The notes: generated by a model from the letters alone, not told the origin. Shown: positions 25,575 through 33,508, counted from the first letter of the stretch. The stretch is 64,000 bases of DNA from Celeribacter baekdonensis (GCF_900102315.1 NZ_FNBL01000001.1:323841-387840), one strand, 5' to 3'. Numbers and translations are program-made.

Positions 25575-25616
25575 GTCGGGTGTATGTCGTCGGGTGTATG
25601 TCGTCGGGTGTATGTC
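25575..25616 (+). repeat. Three perfect 14-bp tandem repeats
   Basis: Unit GTCGGGTGTATGTC occurs at 25575-25588, 25589-25602 and 25603-25616 without mismatch. It lies 47 bp after the DUF1476 stop and before its terminator, so it would be in the 3' untranslated region. Confidence 0.92.
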
Positions 25617-25649
25617 ACTGCCAAACAAACACCGCCAATTCTGCCATCT

Positions 25650-25677
25650 CGGCCCGCATACTCATGCGGGCCGTTTT
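25650..25677 (+). terminator. Terminator after DUF1476 gene
   Basis: A 10-bp perfect stem (CGGCCCGCAT 25650-25659 with ATGCGGGCCG 25664-25673), four-base loop, followed by TTTT. It lies about 120 bp past the DUF1476 stop. The remaining intergenic DNA to 25885 shows nothing else I can name. Confidence 0.8.
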
Positions 25678-25884
25678 CATGTGGCCTCTGCCCCGCCTCA
25701 GACACAGCCCCCTTTGGGTCTTTATTGTTGGAACTTTTGGCCTCGCCGCGATCAAATTGAACGTGGATTAATCGAATCTTGGCAAAACCGGGGCTATTGC
25801 TCACGGAGCACGGATTTGCACGCCTTGTGACACAACGTGCGGTAAGCCCCGATTTCAGGCTCAGCTCAAAGGACCACCTTCGCC

Positions 25885-27936
25885 ATGCGCCATAGCCCGT
25901 TCGACATCGAAAAGGCCCTTCGCGTCTCAGAGCCGATGCGCCCAAGGCCCGGTTCGGTGCGACCGCACCTCGGGGTGACACGCGCGACGAAATCGGCGAG
26001 GACAAACGGCCTGCGCGCGCTTTTGGGCAAACAGCTTTTGCCGCTGGCACTGACCCTGTTCATCGGTTGGCTGATCTGGGGCAAACTTGGCCATCTCGAC
26101 CTTGCCGCCATTCTCGCATCCGTCGCCACAATCGGCCCCGGTCAATGGGGTCTCGCCGGGCTTGCCACCCTGGGCAGTTTCTGGGCCGTCGGCCAATATG
26201 ACCGCGTTTTACACGCTCAGCTCGGCACCGGTATTTCTGCCCGTGCGGCCCGCCTTTCCGGCATCGCGGCGATCGGATTGTCGCAATCCTTGGGTTTTGG
26301 CGCTTTGACGGGCACGTTGATCCGCTGGCGGATGTTGCCGGAATTGACGCTCTGGCAGGCCGCGCGCCTCTCCGCCGCGGTCGCGCTGTCCTTTTTGGCC
26401 GGTTGGGCGGTGGTCGCGGCCGTCGCGGTGCTGGCCTTTCAACCGGATATACCGTGGATGAAATCGCTCGCCACTGGGGCGATTGCGCTGGCAATTGTGA
26501 TGGCTATGATTTCGGTCTACCCGCCCGGACCGCTGGTGCGTGTGCCGTGGCCCAGCCTGCGCGCCATGGGCACGGTCATCGGGCTGGCCGCTTGTGACAC
26601 CATCCTTGCGGGCCTTGCGCTTTATGCGCTGATGCCGCCTGAGGTGCATCTTGCCATCGGCCAGACCATTTCGGCCTATCTGTTTTCACTGGGCGCGGGC
26701 ATCATCGGCTCGACACCGGGCGGTGTCGGCCCGTTTGAGGCCACGCTGGCCTCCCTTTTGCACATGGTTGAACTTGAACAGCTTTTGGGGGCGGTCTTGG
26801 CGTTTCGCGTGGTCTATTATGCCCTGCCCGCCATGATTGCCGGGCTGCTGATCCTGCGTGGGCCCCGCTCATGCTCGCTGTCCCGCGAACCCGGTCTGAT
26901 CAAAACCAAAAGCGCGCCCTACCTCACACCCGAAATGGAATTACAGCTGTTTTCCGCTCCCCGCGCAGAAGCCAACCTGTTGCGCACACGCGATTTCTCC
27001 CTTTTGACCTCGGAAAAGGGCCACCCCCTTGGCCTTGCTGCCCCGATTGGCCAATCGCTTGTCATGCTCTCCGATCCGATTGCTGCGCGGGGCTGCCCTT
27101 TTGCCGCCCGCGACGCGCTGTCTCGTGCCGCGCGGATGCGCTACCGCATGCCCGCGATTTATAAATGCGGCGCGCGCATGGCGGCCTCGGCACGACGGGC
27201 GGGTTGGAAAGTGCTCCCAACAGCGCAAGAAGCCTGGCTCGTCCCCGCTCAGTTTTCGCTCGAAGGCTCAAAAACCCGACAACTGCGCCGGGTCATCCGC
27301 AAGGCCGAAGACGCGCATATCAAAGTCCGCGAAGGCTCCCGCGACCTGCCCCTCGCCGACATGGATCGCGTGGCGCAGGAATGGCTCGACAGGCGCGGCA
27401 AGGAGCGCGGGTTCTCCATGGGCACCTATGATCGTGGCTATATTTCCTGCCAAAGGGTGTTTCTCGCCTATCAGGGCGAAACGCTTGTGGCCTTCATTTC
27501 CCTGCACGAAAGCCGTCACGAAATGACGCTGGATCTGATGCGCGCGGGTTCTGCAGCCCCGGATGGCACGATACAGTTGCTGATTGTCGAGGCCATTCGT
27601 GCCGCTGCCGCCTATGGCTGTCCGCGCCTGTCCTTGGCCGCTGTGCCCTGGGACGGTCACGACGATGACGCTTTGACCCGTTGGCTTCGGGGTAAGTTTC
27701 TTGCCAAATCGGGGGCTGCGGGTCTGCGCCGGTTCAAATCCGCCTTTGCCCCACAGTGGGAAACGCTCTACCTCGCCGCCCCGTCTCGCTTGGCGCTTGT
27801 GGTGGCGGGTATGGATATTTTGCGCCGGGTGACCGCACCGCCACCCAGACCCACCGCGAACCCGATGAAAGCCTCGCGCTTTGCCACCCACCGCACCCTG
27901 CATCTGTTTCGCCGCCGCGCCACTGGTGCGGGCTGA
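25885..27936 (+). CDS. mprF: MprF-like aminoacyl-phosphatidylglycerol synthase/flippase
   Basis: A 683-residue membrane protein with an AAAGGA site. The N-terminal half has about eight transmembrane helices (roughly 50-330), including ALTGTLIRWRMLPEL, SLGAGIIGSTPGGVGPFEA and YYALPAMIAGLL, the flippase-type domain. The C-terminal half (about 350-660) is a soluble DUF2156/GNAT-like domain with SEKGHPLGLAAPIGQSLV, RRVIRKAEDAHIKVRE and GFSMGTYDRGY. MprF proteins transfer lysine or alanine from tRNA to phosphatidylglycerol and flip the product, lowering surface charge. It is shorter than the 840-residue staphylococcal form. The amino-acid specificity cannot be read, and an acyltransferase role in ornithine-lipid synthesis is an alternative. 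Confidence 0.78.
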   Translation: MRHSPFDIEKALRVSEPMRPRPGSVRPHLGVTRATKSARTNGLRALLGKQLLPLALTLFIGWLIWGKLGHLDLAAILASVATIGPGQWGLAGLATLGSFWAVGQYDRVLHAQLGTGISARAARLSGIAAIGLSQSLGFGALTGTLIRWRMLPELTLWQAARLSAAVALSFLAGWAVVAAVAVLAFQPDIPWMKSLATGAIALAIVMAMISVYPPGPLVRVPWPSLRAMGTVIGLAACDTILAGLALYALMPPEVHLAIGQTISAYLFSLGAGIIGSTPGGVGPFEATLASLLHMVELEQLLGAVLAFRVVYYALPAMIAGLLILRGPRSCSLSREPGLIKTKSAPYLTPEMELQLFSAPRAEANLLRTRDFSLLTSEKGHPLGLAAPIGQSLVMLSDPIAARGCPFAARDALSRAARMRYRMPAIYKCGARMAASARRAGWKVLPTAQEAWLVPAQFSLEGSKTRQLRRVIRKAEDAHIKVREGSRDLPLADMDRVAQEWLDRRGKERGFSMGTYDRGYISCQRVFLAYQGETLVAFISLHESRHEMTLDLMRAGSAAPDGTIQLLIVEAIRAAAAYGCPRLSLAAVPWDGHDDDALTRWLRGKFLAKSGAAGLRRFKSAFAPQWETLYLAAPSRLALVVAGMDILRRVTAPPPRPTANPMKASRFATHRTLHLFRRRATGAG

Positions 27937-28061
27937 GGCGAAGAACACGGCGCATCTCTTCCGCTCGCTCTTGGTCGCGCGAATGTGCAGCACGCTCATG
28001 ATCTTTATGACCTGATTGAATTTGATAAATCGGGCCAGACATGGCACATGGGCTACAAATC

Positions 28062-28094
28062 CCCGGTCGGGCCGCCCGTCCGGGACCTTTTTCT
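28062..28094 (+). terminator. Terminator-like hairpin ahead of the methyltransferase gene
   Basis: A 10-bp stem with one T-T mismatch (CCCGGTCGGG 28062-28071, CCCGTCCGGG 28075-28084), a tight CCG loop, then ACCTTTTTCTTT. It lies 126 bp after the mprF-like stop and 48 bp before the homocysteine methyltransferase start. It may simply terminate the upstream gene, or act as an attenuator in the leader of the downstream one. Confidence 0.65.
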
Positions 28095-28141
28095 TTGTCC
28101 GCGCGCCCTCGCGCCCCCTTATTCAGTCCCCCGGAGCCGCC

Positions 28142-29176
28142 ATGACCGACGCCCCCCTGCCCAACGCCCTTTCCAAACTTCTTGAAACCCGTGATTGGCT
28201 GATGGCTGATGGGGCGACGGGCACAACGCTGTTCAACATGGGCCTGTCCTCTGGCGATGCACCGGAGCTTTGGAATGTCGACAAGCCCGAAAACATCACC
28301 CGGCTTTATCTGGGCGCGGTCGAGGCCGGGTCTGACATTTTCCTCACCAACTCGTTTGGCGGCACCGCCTCGCGCCTCAAATTGCACAAATCCGAACATC
28401 GTGTGCATGAGCTGAACAAAGCCGCCGCCGAAATCGGTCGCAATGTCGCTGATCGTGCCGGGCGTGTGGTGATTGTGGCCGGGTCCATGGGCCCGACCGG
28501 AGAGATCATGGAACCGATGGGACCGCTGTCCTATTCTGCCGCTGTCGAGATGTTCCACGAACAGGCTGAAGGGCTGAAAGCCGGTGGTGCCGATGTGGCA
28601 TGGATCGAAACCATCTCCGCCGCCGACGAATATAAAGCTGCCGCAGAAGGCGCCACTTTGGCAGGCCTGCCCTGGGTCGGCACGATGAGTTTTGACACGG
28701 CGGGGCGCACCATGATGGGCGTCACCTCGGCGCAACTTGCAGATATGGTTGAAAAAATGCCAATGCCTCCCGTGGCCTATGGTGCCAATTGCGGCACCGG
28801 CTCGTCGGATTTGTTGCGCACGGTTTTGGGCTTTTCGGCGCAGGGTCATGAACGCCCGATCATTGCCAAAGGCAACGCCGGCATCCCGCGCTATATGGAT
28901 GGGCATATCCATTATGATGGCACACCCGAATTGATGGGCGATTACGCCTGTATGGCGCGCGACGCGGGGGCGACGATCATTGGCGGCTGCTGCGGCACCA
29001 CGCCCGAACATCTGCGCGCCATGAAAGAGGCGCTTGAAACCCGTCCGCGCGGCGAACGCCCGACGTTGGAACTGATCGTCGCGAAACTTGGCGGCTTCTC
29101 TTCGACCTCAGATGGCACTGATGACAAAGGCCCCGCCAAACGCGAACGGTCCGGCCGCCGCCGGGCCCGCGATTGA
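28142..29176 (+). CDS. Homocysteine S-methyltransferase component (split MetH or BHMT-like)
   Basis: A 344-residue TIM-barrel methyltransferase from ATG 28142. The start has MADGATGTTLF near residue 21, LTNSFGGTASRL near 68, and the zinc ligands C217 (YGANCGTGS) and C283/C284 (IGGCCGTTPEH). This is the Hcy-binding domain found in MetH and in betaine-homocysteine methyltransferases. The next co-oriented gene is a corrinoid protein at 30452, with DUF1638 following. That set matches the multi-part B12-dependent methionine synthase reported for Phaeobacter. I therefore favour a split-MetH subunit; annotation as BHMT is the alternative. The basic C-terminal tail (KRERSGRRRARD) is unusual. Confidence 0.85.
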   Translation: MTDAPLPNALSKLLETRDWLMADGATGTTLFNMGLSSGDAPELWNVDKPENITRLYLGAVEAGSDIFLTNSFGGTASRLKLHKSEHRVHELNKAAAEIGRNVADRAGRVVIVAGSMGPTGEIMEPMGPLSYSAAVEMFHEQAEGLKAGGADVAWIETISAADEYKAAAEGATLAGLPWVGTMSFDTAGRTMMGVTSAQLADMVEKMPMPPVAYGANCGTGSSDLLRTVLGFSAQGHERPIIAKGNAGIPRYMDGHIHYDGTPELMGDYACMARDAGATIIGGCCGTTPEHLRAMKEALETRPRGERPTLELIVAKLGGFSSTSDGTDDKGPAKRERSGRRRARD

Positions 29177-29211
29177 TCCATAGAGGGGAAGCGCAGATGA
29201 CCCGCCCGGTC

Positions 29212-30324
29212 TCAGAACAGGCTCAATTGATCGCCCGCTTTGGGCGGCACCGCGAACAGATCCTGTCTGAGCGCGGGCAGCTTTGTCATGAGGCCGGTGC
29301 GGTTGAGCGCGATGTCAAAGCGTTGCGCCATGAGTTCGGCCCATTCGCCCTCGCCTCTCATCCGCTTGCCCCACTGGCTGTCGTAAACCTGACCGCCGTG
29401 CAGCTCGCGCACCCGGTTCATCACCCGTTGCGCCCGGTCGGGCACATGGGTGGCCAGCCAATCCTCAAACAGGGGTGCAACCTCCAAGGGCAGGCGCAAC
29501 ATGATATAGCCCGCGGCCTTGGCGCCGTGACTGGCGGCGGCGCCCATGATGGCCTCCAATTCATGATCGGTCAGCGCCGGGATGATCGGCGCAATCATAA
29601 CCCGCACGGGGATGCCGGCATCGGCCAAAAGGCGCATGGTTTTCAACCGCCGCGCCGGCACCGGCGCACGGGGTTCGAGTTGCCGCGACAGGCGCGACCC
29701 CAGCGTGGTGACAGACAATCCGACCTGCACCAACCCTTTTGCGGCCATCGGTTTCAACAGGTCAATGTCACGTTCGATCAACGTGCCTTTGGTGGTGATC
29801 GTGAGCGGATGATTGTGCGCGGACAGCACCTCAAGCAGCCCGCGCATCACCCGGTCGCGCGCCTCGATCGGTTGGTAGGGATCGGTGTTGGTGCCAATGG
29901 CGATCGGGGCCACGGTATAAGATGTGGCGCTGAGTTCACGGGCCAAAACCTCTGCCGCGCCCTTTTTGCGGGTCAGTCGGGTTTCAAAATCCAATCCCGC
30001 GGACAGCCCAAGATAGGCATGGGTGGGCCGCGCAAAACAGTAAGAACAGCCGTGTTCGCAGCCCCGATACGGGTTGATCGAGCGATCAAACGGGATGTCG
30101 GGACTGGCGTTGCGGGTGATGATTTTGCGCGGGCGTTCGTCCACCGTGGTGGTGCGCGCGATGGTTTGCTCAAGCTCAGCGTCCCAGCCGTCGATAAAGG
30201 TTTCACGCGCCAGCCGTTCAAAACGGCCGCTGGCGTTCGACTGCGCCCCACGCGCCTTGGGCACAAGCCCAAGCGGCAACGTATCGGCAAGCAAATCTGG
30301 GTGTTGAGTGGAATCATGAGCCAT
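29212..30324 (-). CDS. PA0069-type radical SAM protein
   Basis: A 370-residue radical SAM protein; ATG 30324 is preferred to the extended frame at 30360. The cluster-binding cysteines are in YRGCEHGCSYCFARPTH (C-x-x-x-C-x-x-C). Upstream is SPDIPFDRSINPYRG and downstream GTNTDPYQPIEARDRVMR and TKGTLIERDIDLL, a set I associate with PA0069/SplB-like proteins. These are sometimes annotated as spore-photoproduct-lyase relatives but have no established reaction. It is inserted head-to-tail opposite to the methionine-synthase genes: it converges with the methyltransferase (35-bp gap) and diverges from the corrinoid gene. Confidence 0.85.
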   Translation of the reverse strand: MAHDSTQHPDLLADTLPLGLVPKARGAQSNASGRFERLARETFIDGWDAELEQTIARTTTVDERPRKIITRNASPDIPFDRSINPYRGCEHGCSYCFARPTHAYLGLSAGLDFETRLTRKKGAAEVLARELSATSYTVAPIAIGTNTDPYQPIEARDRVMRGLLEVLSAHNHPLTITTKGTLIERDIDLLKPMAAKGLVQVGLSVTTLGSRLSRQLEPRAPVPARRLKTMRLLADAGIPVRVMIAPIIPALTDHELEAIMGAAASHGAKAAGYIMLRLPLEVAPLFEDWLATHVPDRAQRVMNRVRELHGGQVYDSQWGKRMRGEGEWAELMAQRFDIALNRTGLMTKLPALRQDLFAVPPKAGDQLSLF

Positions 30325-30451
30325 GCCCAAGATGTAGAACAAAATGAGAACATTTGCCAATCCCCATTCTTAGGGACCCCTTTGCGCGGGACTTGGCAGA
30401 ATTCACCGCACACACAGGCGCAGTATGGCGCTGTCCAAAAAGGAATGACAG

Positions 30452-31147
30452 ATGTCTGACAATGAAGACGACCTGATCCTGTCCGATCTCAACGACGACG
30501 AATTGACCGAACAGATGATGGATGACCTCTATGACGGTCTGAAAGACGAGATCGAAGAATCCGTGCGCATCCTGTTGGAGCGGAAATGGACCCCTTATGA
30601 CATCCTGACCAAAGCGCTGGTCTCGGGGATGCAGATCGTCGGCGACGATTTCCGCGATGGGATCTTGTTTGTCCCCGAAGTGCTGCGCGCGGCGCAGGCG
30701 ATGAAGGGCGGCATGGCCATCCTGAAACCGCTTTTGGTCGAAACCGGCGCGCCGAAAATGGGCAAAATGGTCATCGGCACGGTCAAAGGCGACATTCATG
30801 ACATCGGCAAAAACCTTGTGGCGATGATGATGGAAGGCGCGGGGTTTGAGATCATCGACCTGGGCATCAACACCGAAGCCGCGAGTTACATTGGCACGGC
30901 AGAGGCCGAGGGCGCGGATATCATCGGCATGTCCGCCCTGCTGACCACGACCATGCCCTACATGAAAACCGTGATTGAGAGCCTGTCCGCGCAAGGCCTG
31001 CGCGACAAATATATTGTGCTCTGCGGCGGTGCCCCCTTGAACGAAGAATTCGGCCGGGCCATTGGCGCGGATGCCTATTGCGATGACGCGGCGATTGCGG
31101 TGGAAACCGCCAAACGACTGATCGCCGCGCGCCACAATCAACTCTAA
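30452..31147 (+). CDS. Corrinoid (B12-binding) methyltransferase protein
   Basis: A 231-residue protein with a strong AAAGGA site. After an acidic start (DNEDDLILSDLNDDE) comes the MetH-type cap domain (about 20-95; LVSGMQIVGDDFRDGILFVPEVL). The Rossmann-like B12 domain follows, with D114-x-H116-x-x-G119 in VKGDIHDIGKN. H116 is the lower axial cobalt ligand, and the S-A-L-L and GGAPL loops complete the fold. It passes a methyl group between partner methyltransferases via cob(I)alamin. Its likely acceptor partner is the homocysteine methyltransferase at 28142. The methyltetrahydrofolate-binding and reactivation parts of a normal MetH are not in this window. Confidence 0.92.
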   Translation: MSDNEDDLILSDLNDDELTEQMMDDLYDGLKDEIEESVRILLERKWTPYDILTKALVSGMQIVGDDFRDGILFVPEVLRAAQAMKGGMAILKPLLVETGAPKMGKMVIGTVKGDIHDIGKNLVAMMMEGAGFEIIDLGINTEAASYIGTAEAEGADIIGMSALLTTTMPYMKTVIESLSAQGLRDKYIVLCGGAPLNEEFGRAIGADAYCDDAAIAVETAKRLIAARHNQL

Positions 31148-31176
31148 CCGTGTGCCCACGAACGCAGGAGCCAGAC

Positions 31177-31392
31177 ATGAAAATTGACAAATTGGCCTTA
31201 ATCCTTGTGGTCGTGGGCGGCGCGATTTTAGGGACGCTGTGGCTGGGATCCATGATTTTGGCCAGTTTACAAATGCCGGTGATCTGGCCTTTGGTGATCA
31301 TGGCCGCCGCGGTGGGCTATATTGCATGGCGCGTCCTGGAAGATCGCCTCCGCAGCACCGAAGACGATCATTACGACAAAATTGAAAAGTAA
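31177..31392 (+). CDS. Small two-helix membrane protein in the methionine-synthase locus
   Basis: A 71-residue protein from ATG 31177 with a CAGGAG site, 29 bp after the corrinoid gene and 13 bp before the next one. Residues 5-29 (ALILVVVGGAILGTLWL) and about 34-54 (WPLVIMAAAVGYIAW) are hydrophobic helices, and the tail EDRLRSTEDDHYDKIEK is charged and cytoplasmic. I do not recognise a family. Its tight placement implies cotranscription with the corrinoid, YbjQ and DUF1638 genes. Confidence 0.7.
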   Translation: MKIDKLALILVVVGGAILGTLWLGSMILASLQMPVIWPLVIMAAAVGYIAWRVLEDRLRSTEDDHYDKIEK

Positions 31393-31405
31393 ACGGAGTC
31401 TTGAG

Positions 31406-31720
31406 ATGCTTGTTTTGACAACTGAAACCGTCGCCGGGAGAGAGGTTGCCGTCTCCCTTGGACTGGTGCGCGGCTCGACCGTGCGCGCCAAACACATCGG
31501 CTCTGACATTGTCGCATCCCTGCGCAATATCGTTGGTGGCGAGGTGAAAGAATATGCGTCCCTGTTGGCCGGAGCCCGCGAACAGGCGATGGATCGGATG
31601 ATCGCACAGGCCACCGAGCTTGGCGCAGATGCGATTGTCGCGGTGCGGTTTCAAACCTCGGCCATCGCCCAATCCGCCTCTGAGGTCATGTGCTACGGGA
31701 CGGCTGTGACGCTGAAATGA
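31406..31720 (+). CDS. YbjQ/UPF0145-family protein
   Basis: A 104-residue protein from ATG 31406 with a CGGAG site. It has the full family pattern: LTTETVAGREV at the start, GLVRGSTVRAKHIG, NIVGGEVKEYASLL, MIAQATELGADAIVAVRF and a final CYGTAVTLK. The family folds as a pentameric ring and is sometimes called heavy-metal-binding, but its function is unsettled. Its TGA overlaps the ATG of the DUF1638 gene by four bases (31717-31720), so the two proteins are made together. A role linked to B12 or methionine metabolism follows only from the neighbourhood. Confidence 0.88.
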   Translation: MLVLTTETVAGREVAVSLGLVRGSTVRAKHIGSDIVASLRNIVGGEVKEYASLLAGAREQAMDRMIAQATELGADAIVAVRFQTSAIAQSASEVMCYGTAVTLK

Positions 31721-32349
31721 GCGTGACCCTCCTCAGCGATGAGGCCCTGCGCGATCAGGGTCTCGATCAGGTCGGCACAGGCAAGACCTTGGTCATCGCC
31801 TGTGGCGCTTTGGCGCGCGAGGTCCTGGCACTGATTGCGGCCAACGGGTTGGATCATCTGACGCTGACCTGCCTGCCCGCGATCTTGCACAACACGCCTG
31901 AAAAAATCATCCCGGCCGTCGAGGCCGCGATCCTCAAGCACCGGAACGCGTATGACCATATTCTCGTGGCCTATGGGGATTGTGGCACAGGCGGGCTATT
32001 GTCCGATCTGTGTCAAAAATACGGGGCAGAGATGATCTCGGCCCCACATTGTTACTCGTTCTTTGAAGGGGCCGAGGCCTTTGCCGCCCATGGCGAAGTC
32101 ACAAGTTTCTACCTGACCGACTTCCTCGCCCGGCAATTTGATGCCTTTGTGTGGAAACCCTTGGGGTTGGATCGCTACCCGGATTTACGTGACATGTATT
32201 TTGGCAATTACGAAAAACTGGTCTATCTGGCGCAGACCGAGGATGCGGATTTGACCGAAACCGCGCGCGTTTGCGCCGCCCGTCTGGGCCTGACGTTCGA
32301 GCGCCGGTTGACCGGTTATGGCGATCTTGAGCGCTTTCTCCGCACCTGA
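31717..32349 (+). CDS. DUF1638 protein
   Basis: A 210-residue protein from ATG 31717, coupled to the YbjQ gene by an ATGA overlap. It shows the DUF1638 layout: TLVIACGALAREVLAL near residue 25, LTCLPAILHNTPEKI near 50, VAYGDCGTGGLLS near 85, and APHCYSFFEGAEAF near 110. The conserved cysteines (ACGAL, CLPA, DCGTG, PHCYSF) suggest metal or corrinoid handling. Mutant-fitness work in Phaeobacter linked a DUF1638 protein to methionine synthesis through the split MetH. This locus fits that link exactly in content, so I infer a role in activating or supporting the corrinoid protein; the biochemistry is not known to me. Confidence 0.85.
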   Translation: MSVTLLSDEALRDQGLDQVGTGKTLVIACGALAREVLALIAANGLDHLTLTCLPAILHNTPEKIIPAVEAAILKHRNAYDHILVAYGDCGTGGLLSDLCQKYGAEMISAPHCYSFFEGAEAFAAHGEVTSFYLTDFLARQFDAFVWKPLGLDRYPDLRDMYFGNYEKLVYLAQTEDADLTETARVCAARLGLTFERRLTGYGDLERFLRT

Positions 32350-32354
32350 TGCGA

Positions 32355-32768
32355 TTACGCTGTGGCTTTGGCCGCCGTCTCGCGAATGCGGGTGACCATG
32401 GCCCGCAGCCCGTTTGAGCGTTGCGAAGACAGGTGTTCGTCCAATCCCAGCCGCGCCAATTCCGCAGGGGCATCGACAGCCAAAACCTCGGGCAAACGCA
32501 ACCCCGCGTAGAGTTCGTGCAGAATGGCGATCAGCCCCTGAACGATCATCGCATCCGAGGCTCCGACAAAGTCAAACCGCCCCCCCTCGATGGTTGGCAC
32601 CAACCAGACTTGCGAGGCGCAGCCCTCAACCTTGGTCGCGGGCACTTTGAACGCGTCATCCAAGGGGGCGAAGGCTTTGCCCATCTCGATCACATGGCGA
32701 TAGCGGTCCTCCCAATCGTCCAGAAACTCAAAGGTTTCAACGATCTCTTCAAAGCGCTCCGTCGCCAT
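32355..32768 (-). CDS. SufE-family cysteine desulfurase activator
   Basis: A 137-residue protein with the SufE fold pattern: FEFLDDWEDRYRHVIEMGK at the start, and the persulfide-accepting C50 in TKVEGCASQVWL. SufE takes sulfur from SufS and passes it to the iron-sulfur scaffold. It lies convergent to the DUF1638 gene with a five-base gap, so there is no room for a conventional terminator between them. No other suf genes are nearby. It may serve the main suf cluster elsewhere or act as an independent CsdE-like factor. Confidence 0.92.
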   Translation of the reverse strand: MATERFEEIVETFEFLDDWEDRYRHVIEMGKAFAPLDDAFKVPATKVEGCASQVWLVPTIEGGRFDFVGASDAMIVQGLIAILHELYAGLRLPEVLAVDAPAELARLGLDEHLSSQRSNGLRAMVTRIRETAAKATA

Positions 32769-32907
32769 CGGGTCTCTCCTTGTTCCGTTGATCCTTCACA
32801 TAAGGCGTCAGGGGGAGAAGGTCCAGCATCCGCGCCGATTGCGACCCTTTTCAAGCCTTCTGTTTTCAGGTAGCCCTTGGTCAAAGAGATTTATGGGGAG
32901 AGGCCCG

Positions 32908-33408
32908 ATGCGGCGTCAGGTGATTGTTTCTGGGTTGGTGCTCATGTTGGTAACGGGCTGTGCCTCGATCAAAGAATCGCGGATCAACCCTCTGAACTGG
33001 TTTGGGAAATCCGAGCCCGTCACCGTGTTGAATGATGGCACCGCAGCCACCGTCCTGCCCTCCCTGGCGCCGCGCAAAGGCTATCCGAATTTCGTCGACA
33101 CCCGGCCCTTGGCCCCGGTCATTTCGGATGTCAACGTGGTCAAATCGGCCTCTGGTGCCATCATCACCGCCACCGCAACCCTGCCCACGCTTGGCTATTT
33201 CGACGCCGAACTGGTCCGCGTGGCCTCTGCGGATGCCTCTGTCGCCGCCTATGAGTTCCGCCTGCGCCCGCCGACCTCCGCCGCGCCCACGGGCACCGCG
33301 GCACAACGTCGGATCACCGCGGCCAAATCGCTTTCGAACGAAGATCTTGCGGGCATTCGCACCATCCTCATCAAAGGGGCCGCAGGCGCACGCCAAGTGC
33401 GGCGCTAA
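32908..33408 (+). CDS. Small lipoprotein of unknown function
   Basis: A 166-residue protein from ATG 32908, preceded by GGGAGAGG. Residues 1-18 are a lipoprotein signal with lipobox LVTGC, so C18 would be lipidated and the protein anchored in the outer or inner membrane. The mature part begins ASIKESRINPLNWFG, a pattern common to short Rhodobacteraceae lipoproteins, followed by a beta-rich region. No enzymatic motif is seen. Its stop lies in the first unit of a 13-bp tandem repeat. Confidence 0.78.
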   Translation: MRRQVIVSGLVLMLVTGCASIKESRINPLNWFGKSEPVTVLNDGTAATVLPSLAPRKGYPNFVDTRPLAPVISDVNVVKSASGAIITATATLPTLGYFDAELVRVASADASVAAYEFRLRPPTSAAPTGTAAQRRITAAKSLSNEDLAGIRTILIKGAAGARQVRR

Positions 33409-33429
33409 AACGGCGCGCTAAAACGGCGC
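33404..33429 (+). repeat. Two 13-bp tandem repeats at a gene end
   Basis: Unit GCTAAAACGGCGC occurs at 33404-33416 and 33417-33429 without mismatch. The first unit contains the TAA stop of the lipoprotein gene and the second supplies a second in-line TAA 13 bp later. Confidence 0.85.
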
Positions 33430-33508
33430 GGGCCACCCTCGGCCCGCCTTTACATCCCGGCTCTGCCAAGACATCCTGCGCCTCGACGAAATACCTAAGA
33501 GGCGCGCG

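Noticed and set aside
28016-28141. SAM-II or SAM/SAH riboswitch ahead of the homocysteine methyltransferase
   Set aside because: I compared the leader by eye with the consensus pseudoknots and did not find the required conserved loops; only a hairpin plus T run is certain.
28142-29176. Classical betaine-homocysteine methyltransferase as the sole reading
   Set aside because: The zinc-site and barrel motifs are shared with MetH homocysteine domains, and the nearby corrinoid and DUF1638 genes favour a split methionine synthase; BHMT is kept as an alternative only.
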